Source: Owenweeksia sp. | Lineage (GTDB): Bacteria > Bacteroidota > Bacteroidia > Flavobacteriales > Schleiferiaceae | Assembly: GCA_028285465.1 (NCBI GenBank) | Contig: JANQPD010000093.1 | Location: 1-47,750 of the forward strand | Direction: 5' to 3' | Length of the DNA stretch: 47,750 nt | Shown here: piece after piece, positions 34,646 through 43,700 of the stretch | Layout of the letters: every line of letters begins with the position of its first letter | Numbering within the stretch: the stretch's first letter is position 1 | The notes under the pieces: model-generated | The model's database searches: none | The model's input: the letters and a program-made list of their open reading frames with translations, nothing else | Told to the model about the DNA's origin: nothing | Translations under genes and position numbers: made by a program

Positions 34646-34670
34646 TTGTACACCTTTTGTCCATCAAGGC
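34646..34670 (+). repeat. 25-bp direct repeat, copy 2
   Basis: Second copy of the element at 33970-33994, upstream of the 79-aa secreted protein gene. The segment before it also carries a CCCGACGGTAGG-like sequence (34564-34579) matching the hairpin before copy 1 (33850-33867), so a longer unit seems to have been duplicated and then diverged. Confidence 0.85.
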
Positions 34671-34743
34671 TACGTTGATATATAGGTGGGTCTTTTCTAC
34701 TTTTCTTGAAACGAATTCATTTTTTAGCTTAAACTCAAATGTT

Positions 34744-34983
34744 ATGATTGTATCAGGCTCTTTAATGTTGTCTATTTTCTTGCTGACAACTTCTTCTTCA
34801 AATGTTTCTTCCGAAAGTGATTGTGAATCAGGTTTTTACCCAGGTCCCTGGTCCGATACGGAACGAGAATGTGGTACAAGAACGGTTACCATAGTCTGGT
34901 CGGATTGCTCAACATATTCGTACTCCCAAACTCAGGAATGCCCAATGGAAACGGACCCTGTGCCGTCTGCCGGAAAGAAATAG
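34744..34983 (+). CDS. Small Cys-containing exported protein, unknown
   Basis: From MIVSGSLMLSIFLLTTSSSNVSS the frame gives 79 aa with a hydrophobic signal-like N-terminus. The mature part has four cysteines (SDCESG, RECGTR, SDCSTY, QECPME) and many Ser, Thr and Glu, so it could be a small disulfide-bonded secreted protein. An upstream open frame begins at 34657 but overlaps the 25-bp repeat, and I do not favour it. It resembles no family I know and is moderately likely to be a real gene. Confidence 0.5.
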   Translation: MIVSGSLMLSIFLLTTSSSNVSSESDCESGFYPGPWSDTERECGTRTVTIVWSDCSTYSYSQTQECPMETDPVPSAGKK

Positions 34984-35007
34984 AAAATACTTTCATCATT
35001 TCGATCA

Positions 35008-35041
35008 GGGGTTGTCTCAAAAGTGAGACAGCCTCTTTTTT
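35008..35041 (+). terminator. Hairpin terminator with transposon-end-like sequence
   Basis: GGTTGTCTCA and TGAGACAGCC pair (10 bp with one G-T pair) around AAAG, followed by CTCTTTTTT. It can stop transcription from the small secreted-protein gene. The GTCTCAAAAGTGAGAC core also looks like IS terminal repeats seen in Bacteroidota, so it may be a relic. Confidence 0.6.
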
Positions 35042-35939
35042 CTCCATAGGGTAAACCCTCTGGGGCTTGCCTTGAGCGAGAACAACTATTCCGCCAAATG
35101 CAGGTTGTAATAACTCTATTACCAACCCATAAAGGCTGATTTCCGGTTAGCCAAACTTGGAGGACACATAACAGATTCCACCTCTTTTAAAACAATCTAT
35201 AGAAAGCCATATCGCTCAAGATCTTATTTCACCGAACCGCAAACCAAAAAGTTCATTAGGACCTTTCACTTTGAAGAATACCAGGAGGGGGTCAATGGAA
35301 CAGAAAGAGTGAGAAGGTGAGCCTTGCCTGTACCCTATGGTTAAAACAAGTTTTTGATAAACTCTTGGAGGATGATGTATGTTCGCAAGTGGTCTTGGTA
35401 GATCGATCGTAGTGGTAGAGCACCACAAATACAGGAAGCAGAGTTTAGCTCTGGTTGTACAGTTAAGCGTTGCCAAAGCGAGAAGGTAATGAGGCAATCG
35501 CACTTGGCGCATACCCCTACCTACCTATCTCTTGATTCTTTTGCTAAAATGTAATCGAACTGTTACCGGACGAAATGGATCGCTTAAAAGCAATCTGTAT
35601 TTTCAAATGTGTTTTGTGATTAGCCTCTAAGAACCAATTGAGGGGGTGGTTACAGGCAACCCCAGCCTACTAACCCGTGCATGCCTAAAACACTTTTATA
35701 TGGTCCAGTATTCGTCTCCGTTGGTCACAAACCAAACAGGTTAATGGCGGATTATACTTTTTTCCGATAAAACAGGGGCCCGCTGTCATACTATTTTTTG
35801 CACGTAAATGCCACAACATTCAAACGCCATACGACAACAGAAATACCTATAAACAGGGATTCATCTATACTATTTGTAGTGAAACCAGCGTACAGGATGA
35901 AAAATACTTTTGGGTTGTATAAATCAATACCAACTGATT
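35042..35939. other. About 900 bases with no convincing gene; decayed-looking
   Basis: All six frames are broken by stops. The longest (minus strand, 35216-35512) has an odd composition (HSFCSIDPLLVF, LNCTTRAKLCFLYLWCSTTTI) and no family resemblance. Short stretches such as CTLWLKQVFDKLLEDDVCSQVVLV (plus strand, near 35320-35390) read like protein but are interrupted. The last 60 bases before 35940 should hold the promoter of the small-protein gene. I cannot name what decayed here; a mobile element is possible because of the IS-end-like hairpin at its left edge. Confidence 0.5.
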
Positions 35940-36212
35940 ATGAATGATCAAAAATTAAACTTAGGTGATTTCGAAAAGGAGCTTAATAGCCTGGACATGG
36001 CTAGCCTTGAAAAAGACATCTCCGCTATGGAAAGTGATTCCGAAATGAAAGCCCTGGATGCATCCAGAGTAAAGGAGGTAATCTGCCGTATATACAGAAA
36101 GGTCCGGCCCGTGCTAAAAAGCATCGGGAGCATTTGGTTCATCCCGGCTTCGATCAAAAGTGCCGTAAACCTGTTGTGCCGGGCGCTGGACACCTTATGC
36201 GGCATAAGCTAA
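35940..36212 (+). CDS. 90-aa small protein with acidic N-half and cationic-hydrophobic C-half
   Basis: The start is MNDQKLNLGDFEKELNSLD. Residues 1-42 are acidic and helical (11 Asp/Glu against 4 Lys). Residues 43-90 are cationic and hydrophobic (about 9 Lys/Arg against 2 acids), with Cys at 49, 80 and 87 and GSIWFIPASIKSAVNLLCRALDTLCGIS at the end. This charge split resembles precursor peptides (leader plus core) or masked membrane-active toxins. It has no signal peptide and no known family. A terminator-like hairpin and then a caspase-like protease gene follow on the same strand. I infer that it may be that protease's substrate. Confidence 0.6.
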   Translation: MNDQKLNLGDFEKELNSLDMASLEKDISAMESDSEMKALDASRVKEVICRIYRKVRPVLKSIGSIWFIPASIKSAVNLLCRALDTLCGIS

Positions 36213-36228
36213 GCCGTACCCTTTCGCT

Positions 36229-36260
36229 AAACCCAATACGTATTTTGTATTGGGTTTATT
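36229..36260 (+). terminator. Terminator-like hairpin between the small-protein and caspase genes
   Basis: An 11-bp perfect stem (AAACCCAATAC with GTATTGGGTTT) around GTATTTT, then ATTG. The T-run is short, so it may be leaky and leave more small-protein message than protease message. Confidence 0.6.
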
Positions 36261-36325
36261 GTAAGTTAAGAGGGTCCTGATCGGACGGGAAGTTCAAACA
36301 GTTAAGAATCTAGATAAGCATACGG

Positions 36326-37168
36326 ATGTCAACATCACTCCAAAACAAAAGAAGCCAAAGCAAAAAGTACGCTTTATGCATAGGCATGCAAGCAGTGAAC
36401 CATGGTCATTATCTTAAACTGAAAAAATATGGGTCAGCATGCTATAATGCTACCTACATAAGCGTTGTCCTGGAACAGCAAGGTTTTGCGGTCAAAAAAT
36501 GGCAAAATGAAGAGGCGCAAAGTAAAAAGTTCATAAGGCAAATACAAAGCTGGGGCAGGACCATGCATAAAGGAGACCTGCTTGTTCTTTCCTTTTCCGG
36601 CCACGGGGCAAAAATTATGAGCAACGATAATGAAATTGACGATTGGGAAAAAGAGGATGAGGGCTGGTGTATGTATGACCGCGTGCTTTTTTTCTTTGAA
36701 TTGTGGGAGTTGGCAAGAGCCTTCAGGCCGGGGGTGAAGATCATCGTTTTATCAGACGCGTGCTATAGCGGCCCCCTGGGTTTTGACACCAAGGCTATGC
36801 GTTTTAGGCCAGGCAGGCGATTCTCCTTCTTTAACATACAAAAAGATGTATACAACCCCATTTTGAATGCCGCTTTAAGGCCATTGTATCATACCATACC
36901 CCCTGCCGTACTCGTGCTCTCGGCCTCTGCAGAGAATGGAAAAGCCTTTGAGCGGCCTGGGAAAAGGCACTCGGAATTCACGATCGCCTTAAAAAAAGCC
37001 TTCAAAAGTAAGAACACCCGGGATTATTATTCCTTTTTTGAAAGCATAATGGAAACCATTCTGAAACGGAATCAAACGGTTACTAACCCTGGTGAAAAAC
37101 AACATCCACGCTGGTTTTATTGCCAGGGACATCTAAACACATACCTTCCTAAAAAGAGTGTTTTTTAA
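36326..37168 (+). CDS. Caspase/metacaspase-like C14 protease
   Basis: A 280-aa protein of the caspase fold (p20-like). The catalytic His93 is in LVLSFSGHGA and the Cys146 in IIVLSDACYSG, both in the expected strand contexts. EDEGWCMYDRVLFFFE matches the metacaspase W-C-x-Y-D stretch between them. A KKYALCIGM strand opens the fold. There is no signal peptide and no added domain, so the protease is cytoplasmic and stand-alone. Metacaspases cut after Arg or Lys, caspases after Asp; I cannot tell which applies. It lies between the 90-aa protein and a 125-aa protein that starts 15 bases downstream. Confidence 0.85.
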   Translation: MSTSLQNKRSQSKKYALCIGMQAVNHGHYLKLKKYGSACYNATYISVVLEQQGFAVKKWQNEEAQSKKFIRQIQSWGRTMHKGDLLVLSFSGHGAKIMSNDNEIDDWEKEDEGWCMYDRVLFFFELWELARAFRPGVKIIVLSDACYSGPLGFDTKAMRFRPGRRFSFFNIQKDVYNPILNAALRPLYHTIPPAVLVLSASAENGKAFERPGKRHSEFTIALKKAFKSKNTRDYYSFFESIMETILKRNQTVTNPGEKQHPRWFYCQGHLNTYLPKKSVF

Positions 37169-37183
37169 TCTAAAATCAAAATC

Positions 37184-37561
37184 ATGGCAGAATTTGACAT
37201 TTTAAAAGTGTATTTCGGTAAAAATTCGACCGAAATGGAATTAGAGATCGATAATGCAAACAAAGACCTGAAAGTGGTAGGCTCCACTTCTTTGCCAAAC
37301 GATGTAATGGTTTGGGACGGGGAAAACCCTCAGCCCGAAGGCTTTTGGATCTGGGAGGGGCATTATCACCTTTTCCTACTTTTTGAACGCGCTACGGTGG
37401 AAAAACCCAATCCACTTATCATAGACAATACCCGCTACTATAGCGAAGGCGAAAACGACATGAAATATGTAGACATTGTGTTGATTGAAGAAACGGGTAG
37501 CGGAAAGAAAACGAAAAAAGTAAGGAGAAGTGCGGTAATTGTTAGCTCTGGAGGGGGATAG
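37184..37561 (+). CDS. 125-aa protein of unknown function ending in GGG
   Basis: MAEFDILKVYFGKNSTEMELEIDNAN starts a 125-aa, probably beta-rich protein (VMVWDGENPQPEGFWIWEGHYHLFLLFE; KYVDIVLIEET). Its tail is basic then Gly-ended: GSGKKTKKVRRSAVIVSSGGG. A dibasic run before a Gly end could be a protease site or an accessible tail for attachment; both ideas are speculative. It starts 15 bases after the caspase gene, so it is very likely co-transcribed. No known family is recognised. Confidence 0.65.
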   Translation: MAEFDILKVYFGKNSTEMELEIDNANKDLKVVGSTSLPNDVMVWDGENPQPEGFWIWEGHYHLFLLFERATVEKPNPLIIDNTRYYSEGENDMKYVDIVLIEETGSGKKTKKVRRSAVIVSSGGG

Positions 37562-37585
37562 AATTTCCACCAATTTGTTTATATT

Positions 37586-37625
37586 AACCAGCACTAAATC
37601 TTATGCGATGCGGTGCTGGTTTTTT
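37586..37625 (+). terminator. Terminator-like hairpin spanning the kinase start codon
   Basis: AACCAGCAC (37586-37594) pairs with GTGCTGGTT (37613-37621) over an 18-base loop, followed by T to 37625. The candidate ATG at 37608 lies in the loop. It could stop the caspase transcript or control entry to the kinase gene. Confidence 0.6.
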
Positions 37626-39491
37626 GGGATGTGTTCAGTTTTGCTTTTTTGTGTACATGTGACTGCCCAAAACACCGTTCGTTCAGACTCAACTTATACA
37701 CTGGCTGAGGCTATACAACACTACTTAGATCTTTCAAGGATTTATGAATCTTCCAGTCATGACTCTTCTCTATATTTTGCAAATCTGGCGTTTGAAGAGG
37801 CAAACAAAACCACGGATGAAAAACTAAAAACAACCGCTCAGCTTCGCGTTGGGGTTGCACTTCATAATCTGGGCCGCTGGCCCTCTGCCATTAAAGCATT
37901 GGGAAATGCCTTGGAAAAATGCCTTGAAAACAACTGGCCGAAAGAAACTTTACTTGCCAGCCTTGATCTGGGTAATACGTATTTGGCGTATGGAAGATAC
38001 CACGAGGTAAATGAAAGCGCTGACCTGGCAGAGGAAAACTTTCGCCAAGCCTTAAAATTTTATACACAAGCCCTGCAACAAAGCAAACGGGTTTCAGACG
38101 CTCAATGGTCGGGAAGAGTATGTCAAAACATCGGGGCGAGTTATTACTATTTGGGGAACTATACAATGGCTCTTATCTACTATGGAAAAGCTCTTGACCT
38201 TTTTCGCAAATTGAAAGATCACAAGCTGGAAGCAGATATATTATCCAATATGGGGGCCGTTTATTTTGAGGAAGGTCACCTCGACTCCGCTTTTTACTAC
38301 CATGAGCATTCAAGGGAGTATTTTTCAACGCACCAAATTCCGGAGGGCCTGATTGTTTCCAACATCAACCTGGCCGAAATTTACAAGGCGAAAGGAGATT
38401 TGCGATTAGCACTGAGCTTATTGTATCAAGCAGATTCCATAGCAGAAAAGCTCAACGACCCATACCTTAAATCGTTGATTCAGGAAAATTTACACGCCAC
38501 TTATGTTGACCTTGACGATCATGAAAGAGCGCTGGCACATTACAAAGGTTACACTTTGCTAAAAGATGAAATGATAAACAGCGAATCCCAGGAAAGGCTA
38601 GATAAACTAAACGCTATTTACGAAGCCGAAAAACAAAAGCGGGAAATAACCAGTCAGAAATTGGCTAATGCAGAAAAAGATAAACTGCTTTTGAAAGCCA
38701 GCCAAGAGCGTAAGAGCTTGCTAATGGTTTCGGGCATTTCGATATCGCTTGCGTTGCTGTTGACCGCTTTTTTTGTTTGGCGCCAAAGGTTCCGGTCCGT
38801 TGTAAACAGGAAGGACAAAGAACTAATGAACCAGAGGATCAACCAACTAATGAAAGACCAGCAAATACGCTCTATGGAAACCGCTTTGAAGGTAAAAGAA
38901 GCAGAGCGCAAACGCATTGCCTCTGATCTGCACGATAAACTAGGTGCTACCTTAACCGCTACCCGAATGGCTTTTGAATCTGCTGGTTACGAGCCCGATG
39001 ACGATCGGGCAAAGAGAGGCTATCGCCTAATAGATCAAGCCATTGCAGAAACCAGGAACATTGCCTATGACATGCTTTCTGGGGTGCTTACAAAATTTGG
39101 TTTGGAAGCTGCGCTGCACGACCTGAAGTCTACCGTAAATGAACTTGGAACAATGGCTATGAAACTGGAATGCCATAAGCTCGATGTACGCCTCGATGCT
39201 GAACTTGAATTGGGTATATACCGGATCTTGCAGGAACTATTGAATAATACAATGAAGCACGCCCGGGCCAGCCTATTTGCCATATCCATCATTCGGGAAA
39301 AAAGTGAATTAACTGTTAAGACCGTGGATGATGGCATTGGCTTCAACCTGCATAGGTATAACAAAGGGATGGGCTTAAAGAATATTCGAACAAGGGTTCG
39401 GAGCCTGAATGGAGCCTATACTATGCACTCCAAACCCGGCCAGGGAACCCAAACCGTACTTACTTTTATACTTAAGGATGAAGTTTGTTAA
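37608..39491 (+). CDS. TPR sensor histidine kinase (HisKA_3, LytS/NarX-like)
   Basis: A 627-aa protein with a signal peptide (MRCWFFGMCSVLLFCVHVTAQ), a periplasmic TPR array (about 30-330; AKIYYGKALDLFRKLKD-like repeats), a coiled coil, one membrane segment (LLMVSGISISLALLLTAFFVW), a HisKA_3 domain with His442 in RIASDLHDKLGATL, and a HATPase_c domain (QELLNNTMKHA, VDDGIGFN, GMGLKNIRTR). An alternative start at 37629 would avoid the terminator-like hairpin but leaves a poor signal peptide. It overlaps the downstream regulator gene by 14 bases, so they form a pair. The caspase module lies just upstream on the same strand. Confidence 0.88.
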   Translation: MRCWFFGMCSVLLFCVHVTAQNTVRSDSTYTLAEAIQHYLDLSRIYESSSHDSSLYFANLAFEEANKTTDEKLKTTAQLRVGVALHNLGRWPSAIKALGNALEKCLENNWPKETLLASLDLGNTYLAYGRYHEVNESADLAEENFRQALKFYTQALQQSKRVSDAQWSGRVCQNIGASYYYLGNYTMALIYYGKALDLFRKLKDHKLEADILSNMGAVYFEEGHLDSAFYYHEHSREYFSTHQIPEGLIVSNINLAEIYKAKGDLRLALSLLYQADSIAEKLNDPYLKSLIQENLHATYVDLDDHERALAHYKGYTLLKDEMINSESQERLDKLNAIYEAEKQKREITSQKLANAEKDKLLLKASQERKSLLMVSGISISLALLLTAFFVWRQRFRSVVNRKDKELMNQRINQLMKDQQIRSMETALKVKEAERKRIASDLHDKLGATLTATRMAFESAGYEPDDDRAKRGYRLIDQAIAETRNIAYDMLSGVLTKFGLEAALHDLKSTVNELGTMAMKLECHKLDVRLDAELELGIYRILQELLNNTMKHARASLFAISIIREKSELTVKTVDDGIGFNLHRYNKGMGLKNIRTRVRSLNGAYTMHSKPGQGTQTVLTFILKDEVC

Positions 39492-40140
39492 ACTATTAAT
39501 AGCGGATGACCATGAGCTTATTCGCGATGGAGTTAAATCTCTCTTGTCAGCGGAAGCGTTCATTCAGATAGTAGGTGAAGCCCGCAACGGGGAAGAGGTG
39601 CTTCATAAAGTAAAGGCCCTCCCCGAGTTAGATCTGGTGCTTATGGATATCAATATGCCTGTTTTAGACGGTATCGATACTACTAAAAAGCTAAAAGAAT
39701 TGCATCCTGAAATAGGGATCATTGTTTTGAGTATGTATAACCGAAAAGAATTTGTAAAAAACCTAATCGCTTCAGGAGCAGATGGATATATTTTAAAAAA
39801 TTCGGGTAAAAAAGCGCTACTAGAAGCGATCATCTCTGTTGTAAAGGGTGAACCTTATTATGAAAAGGAAATAACCAAAACCATCATGAGCACTTTTAAA
39901 AAACCGCAATCCATAACCCATAACACTGATGTTAAGCTAACCTCAAGGGAGGAAGACGTTATTCGTTATGTAGTAAAGGGCTTGAGTACGGATGAGATTG
40001 CAGAAAAACTGTTTATAAGCAAGCATACGGTAGATACCCATCGCAAGCACATCCTAAGTAAGCTGGATGTTAAGAATGTGGCAGGTATAATCAAATATGC
40101 GGTTCAAACAGGTTTGGTAAAAGATTACGATCTTTTTTAA
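39478..40140 (+). CDS. NarL/FixJ-type response regulator
   Basis: The start is MKFVKLLIADDHELIRDG (220 aa), overlapping the kinase gene by 14 bases. The receiver has Asp57 in LVLMDINMP as phospho-acceptor, and the C-terminus holds a LuxR HTH (LTSREEDVIRYVVKGLSTDEIAEKLFISKHTVDTHRKHIL). It is the cognate partner of the TPR kinase and probably a DNA-binding regulator. Its targets are unknown, though the caspase module and the large repeat protein are nearby candidates. No terminator is obvious after the stop. Confidence 0.92.
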   Translation: MKFVKLLIADDHELIRDGVKSLLSAEAFIQIVGEARNGEEVLHKVKALPELDLVLMDINMPVLDGIDTTKKLKELHPEIGIIVLSMYNRKEFVKNLIASGADGYILKNSGKKALLEAIISVVKGEPYYEKEITKTIMSTFKKPQSITHNTDVKLTSREEDVIRYVVKGLSTDEIAEKLFISKHTVDTHRKHILSKLDVKNVAGIIKYAVQTGLVKDYDLF

Positions 40141-40752
40141 CACAAAACAACTTCCTTACTTAATACCTACTAATCGGCACAAAAGCCATGCTCCTGGGAA
40201 ACACTGCTTCAACAAACCTGGATAAATCAGCTTTGTGCATCATTCTTTCTTCTCATTCTTAGTACTCCCACGATTATCAGAGTTTAATGATTTGATTGTC
40301 AATACGCTCTAAAGCTTAAATGCAAAAAACAAGCAAATAGGTGATTTAGAGATCACCCCAGGGATGATGCAAGGAGAATTGAGGTGTTGTCTCGCATCCA
40401 AAAGGTAAGTATGCCCTATACAAATTCCTTTTTTACCAGTAGCAACAGGCCGCTCCTTCGTTTAGCTAAAACCCCACAAGCAGCATAGTTTTAACAACAA
40501 GGTAAAAAACATAACATACTGGTATAGTGTAAATTAAAATTTTATGCTTTTTGAAGGGCCTGTAAATTCTGTAAAATGGAAATGTAGACAAAATGTAGAC
40601 ATCAGATACTATAATTCCGGCAAAAGCCTGTTCTTGAAAGTAACCCGCCTAATTTCGCGGCTTTAGTAAGCTGTTTTACAAAGTTTTACTAAATTCAATT
40701 TTGTTTTATCCGGCAATTCCTTACAGCGAAGGAAAACCAACCGATTTTGTTT
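40141..40752. other. 612-base intergenic region before the giant gene
   Basis: No frame looks coding. It holds an 11-bp tandem repeat (40580-40601) and an inverted repeat, TTTAGTAA (40662-40669) with TTACTAAA (40686-40693). The sequence is AT-rich and includes a poly-A/T stretch near 40500-40570. A promoter for the giant gene should lie in its last 150 bases, but no clear TAnnTTTG with a -33 box is evident. Confidence 0.5.
40580..40601 (+). repeat. Tandem 11-bp repeat (two copies) upstream of the giant gene
   Basis: AAATGTAGACA occurs twice in a row. A head-to-tail 11-bp pair about 150 bases before a start codon resembles a response-regulator binding site, and a LuxR-type regulator gene ends 440 bases upstream. 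This is suggestive only. Confidence 0.5.
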
Positions 40753-43700
40753 ATGCTACGATCTTTCTTTACATTTTTTTGGGTGTGTGCGTTTCTTTCA
40801 ATCTTTGCCCAAACCTCCACCCTCCCTCAAACCACTAAGACCCTGGCTGGTTTTACAGCCACCTACGAATTTCCGGCCAACGCCACGGTTACCCTTAACG
40901 GGGCACAACCTGGAAAGGCCCAGGCTGCCCTGGTGCTGGACGGAAGCGGTAAAGTGAGCAAAGCCAGCTTTTCGATCACCGATACCAATAGCCTTCAATA
41001 CACCTATGGCGCTTTCACCCTGAACATCCAGCACATCACCTATAATGCGACAGACGACCACCTCATCTGCTCCGGGAATATGCTGATGCCCGCTGAATTC
41101 CAGGAAGACACCAACGCCATTTACCTGAATTTTTCCTCGCTTCGGCTGAACGCACAAGGTATCGTAGACCTCGGGAACGTACACATGAGCAGCCCGATCC
41201 AGTACCACGGCTTTTATTACGGGCTAGGCAGCCACCATAAGATTTACAAAGATTCTCTGGTGTTGGATGGTTATGTCGTACTGCCTCATAACATCGGGCA
41301 ACTGCATACCAGCCTGCGCCTGGAAGCCAACCAGCAGGCTGCCCTGGAGCTCGACAGTGTAAAAGATGACAAACTGAAAGCCTTTGGTTACGAATTCGAT
41401 GTATTGACCGCCTCTTACGCCCAGGGGATCTGGACTTTGAATACCGATCTCATCATACCGGATGACTTTGGGAAACTCCGCGCCAATCAGCTTAAAGTAG
41501 ACACTTCCGGCATTGTACAGGAACCTGTTTTTGACGTGGGCCAATCGCCACAGTTGCAAATGGGTGTGTATAAAGCGAAAGCAACCGATGCCTGGCTCAA
41601 GGACAATCAATTGATGATGAAAGCCGAATTCTACCTCTGGGATGAAACCCTGTACATGGACTCGCTTGCCATTCTCAATAGTGGGGACATCGATTGTAAA
41701 TACGTTACCACCACCTCCAGCCAGGCCAATATAGCCGGTTTTGCCATGGACAGCCTGGATTTTGACTTTGGCTATTATGTGATCGACTCCCTCGCCAACC
41801 AGAAATACGGCTTCCAATTGAACGGCCGGGTTTCGTTGCCCAACAGTTGGGGCCAGGTAAAGGTGAACAATGCCCGCATCTATTTAGACGGTAGTTTTGA
41901 CGGAGGACATGCTACCGATAAAGACAGCATTAACCTGAACGGTTTCAAATTTCACCTGGACGAGGGCCGGTTCTTTCCTTCCATCCATTACTACACCTTA
42001 AACGGCAGCGTGCAAAGCCATGCCGATACCTCTGTTGTGCAGGTTACGGTAGACGGGGAAGTGGTAGGCTACCGTCCACTCATAAACGGGACCTGGTCTA
42101 TGGATGGGGTACGCCATCCCGCTCTTACCGAAGGACATATTAAGGTAGTGAACATCATCGACAGTGATGAAGACGGGGAATACAACCTGGCCAAAGATGC
42201 CCTCTTCGACATCAGCGAAGGCGTATTGATCACGCCCCAAAGCGGAGCCCTGGGGCACTTCAAGGGCGCTTCCAACCGGCCCAACGGTGAGCTGATCACG
42301 GTGAGCCATACGGGTAAAGACTTAGGTACAGCCGTAGTGTGGGACAACCACTGGGAATATTTTGCTTATGGCTTACCCGACCTTAGCCAGGGCAACATCA
42401 AGGCCAGTGCATCCAGGAAGTCCGATGGCTATAAAATAAGCGGGCAAAACCTGGGGAGTGCCGCCCTGGTAGACGTGGAATACAAAGGAAAGAGCCTAGG
42501 CAAAACATTGGTAAAAACGGACGGCTCTTTTGAAAGCCCGGTTTACCAGATCCACAATTTTATTCCCGCAGACATACAGGTAAAGGCCTATACCGATGCA
42601 AACGGGGACGGCATCATTGAACTCAACCAGGACCTTTCTTCCGACATTACCTCTGAAGTGACCATTGCCAACAGCAAACAGCGCTTTTACAAGATCTTCG
42701 GCAAAGCCAGCCAGGCTAATGGATCCGTGGTTGACCTCCAGTTAAACGGCAGCAGCATTGGGCAAGCCCTGGTATGGGAAGGGCATTGGCGGCTGGATTA
42801 CGAAACGGAGCAGAGCCTTCAGCCCGCTGCCCTAAGCGCTAAGGTGTACAGCGCCTTAAAAAAGGACAGCCTGCTGGCCGATGTTTCCTCCGGCCTTAAA
42901 GCCCAGGCAGTGGTTCTGAGCAAAGAAGATTTTTCACACTGGATGGAGTTTCACAGTATCCCCACCGACAGCATAGGGCTGAACAATGCCACGGTGCTGC
43001 TAGACGGAAACCTGGCCCTCCCGAAGTTCGGGAAGCTACCTGTATCCGGCATGAACATCAGTTCCTCCGGCATGCGGATGCCCGGTAAAAAGAATACCCA
43101 CGGCAACCCGCATTTCCGTTTTGACGGCTACAATTATAACCTCAACAATTTCGACATCGACATCAGCAAACCCACGGCCATACTCGATGGAGAGATCATT
43201 TTACCCGACAATGCCGGGAGGCTCTGGGCCAAGGTAGACGCGCAAATATCAGGCGTTAGCCTCAGCAATATGGAGCTCGAACAAAAAGAGATCACCGTAG
43301 GCGATTTTACAGTACACGTAGACAGCTTGCGCCTCAATGAAAAGGAGGAAATGCAGCTGCGGGGAGAGCTCGATATCCCTAATATGGATCAATACATCCC
43401 CGTAGAGGAACTCACTATTTCCGCCTCTACCGAAAGAAAGGAAGCCCAGATCAATACGGAAAACCTGACCCTCAAAACCAACGGTTACCAACTGGCAGTA
43501 AGCAAAGCCCGTTTTGTGGTTGATACCCTGTCCGGTGGGGCTTTTGCCGATACCATGATGCTCTGGGGAACCATAGACCTGGGGGTTATGGGGAACCTCA
43601 AGGCCGAAGCACTGCGCTTTGACAGCTATGGCAACATCACTTCCGGCCGTTTAAGCGTAGGGGATAAAGGACTAAAAATAAATGGTTTCGACTTTAGCCA

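Noticed and set aside
34886..35125. Minus-strand open frame of 79 aa
   Set aside because: It covers the plus-strand small exported gene and the hairpin, and shows no domain.
35216..35512. Minus-strand open frame of 98 aa in the decayed region
   Set aside because: Odd composition, no family resemblance, no promoter, and no neighbour on that strand.
35940..37168. Gasdermin-protease defence pair
   Set aside because: The upstream protein is only 90 aa and lacks the gasdermin fold length; kept only as an analogy.
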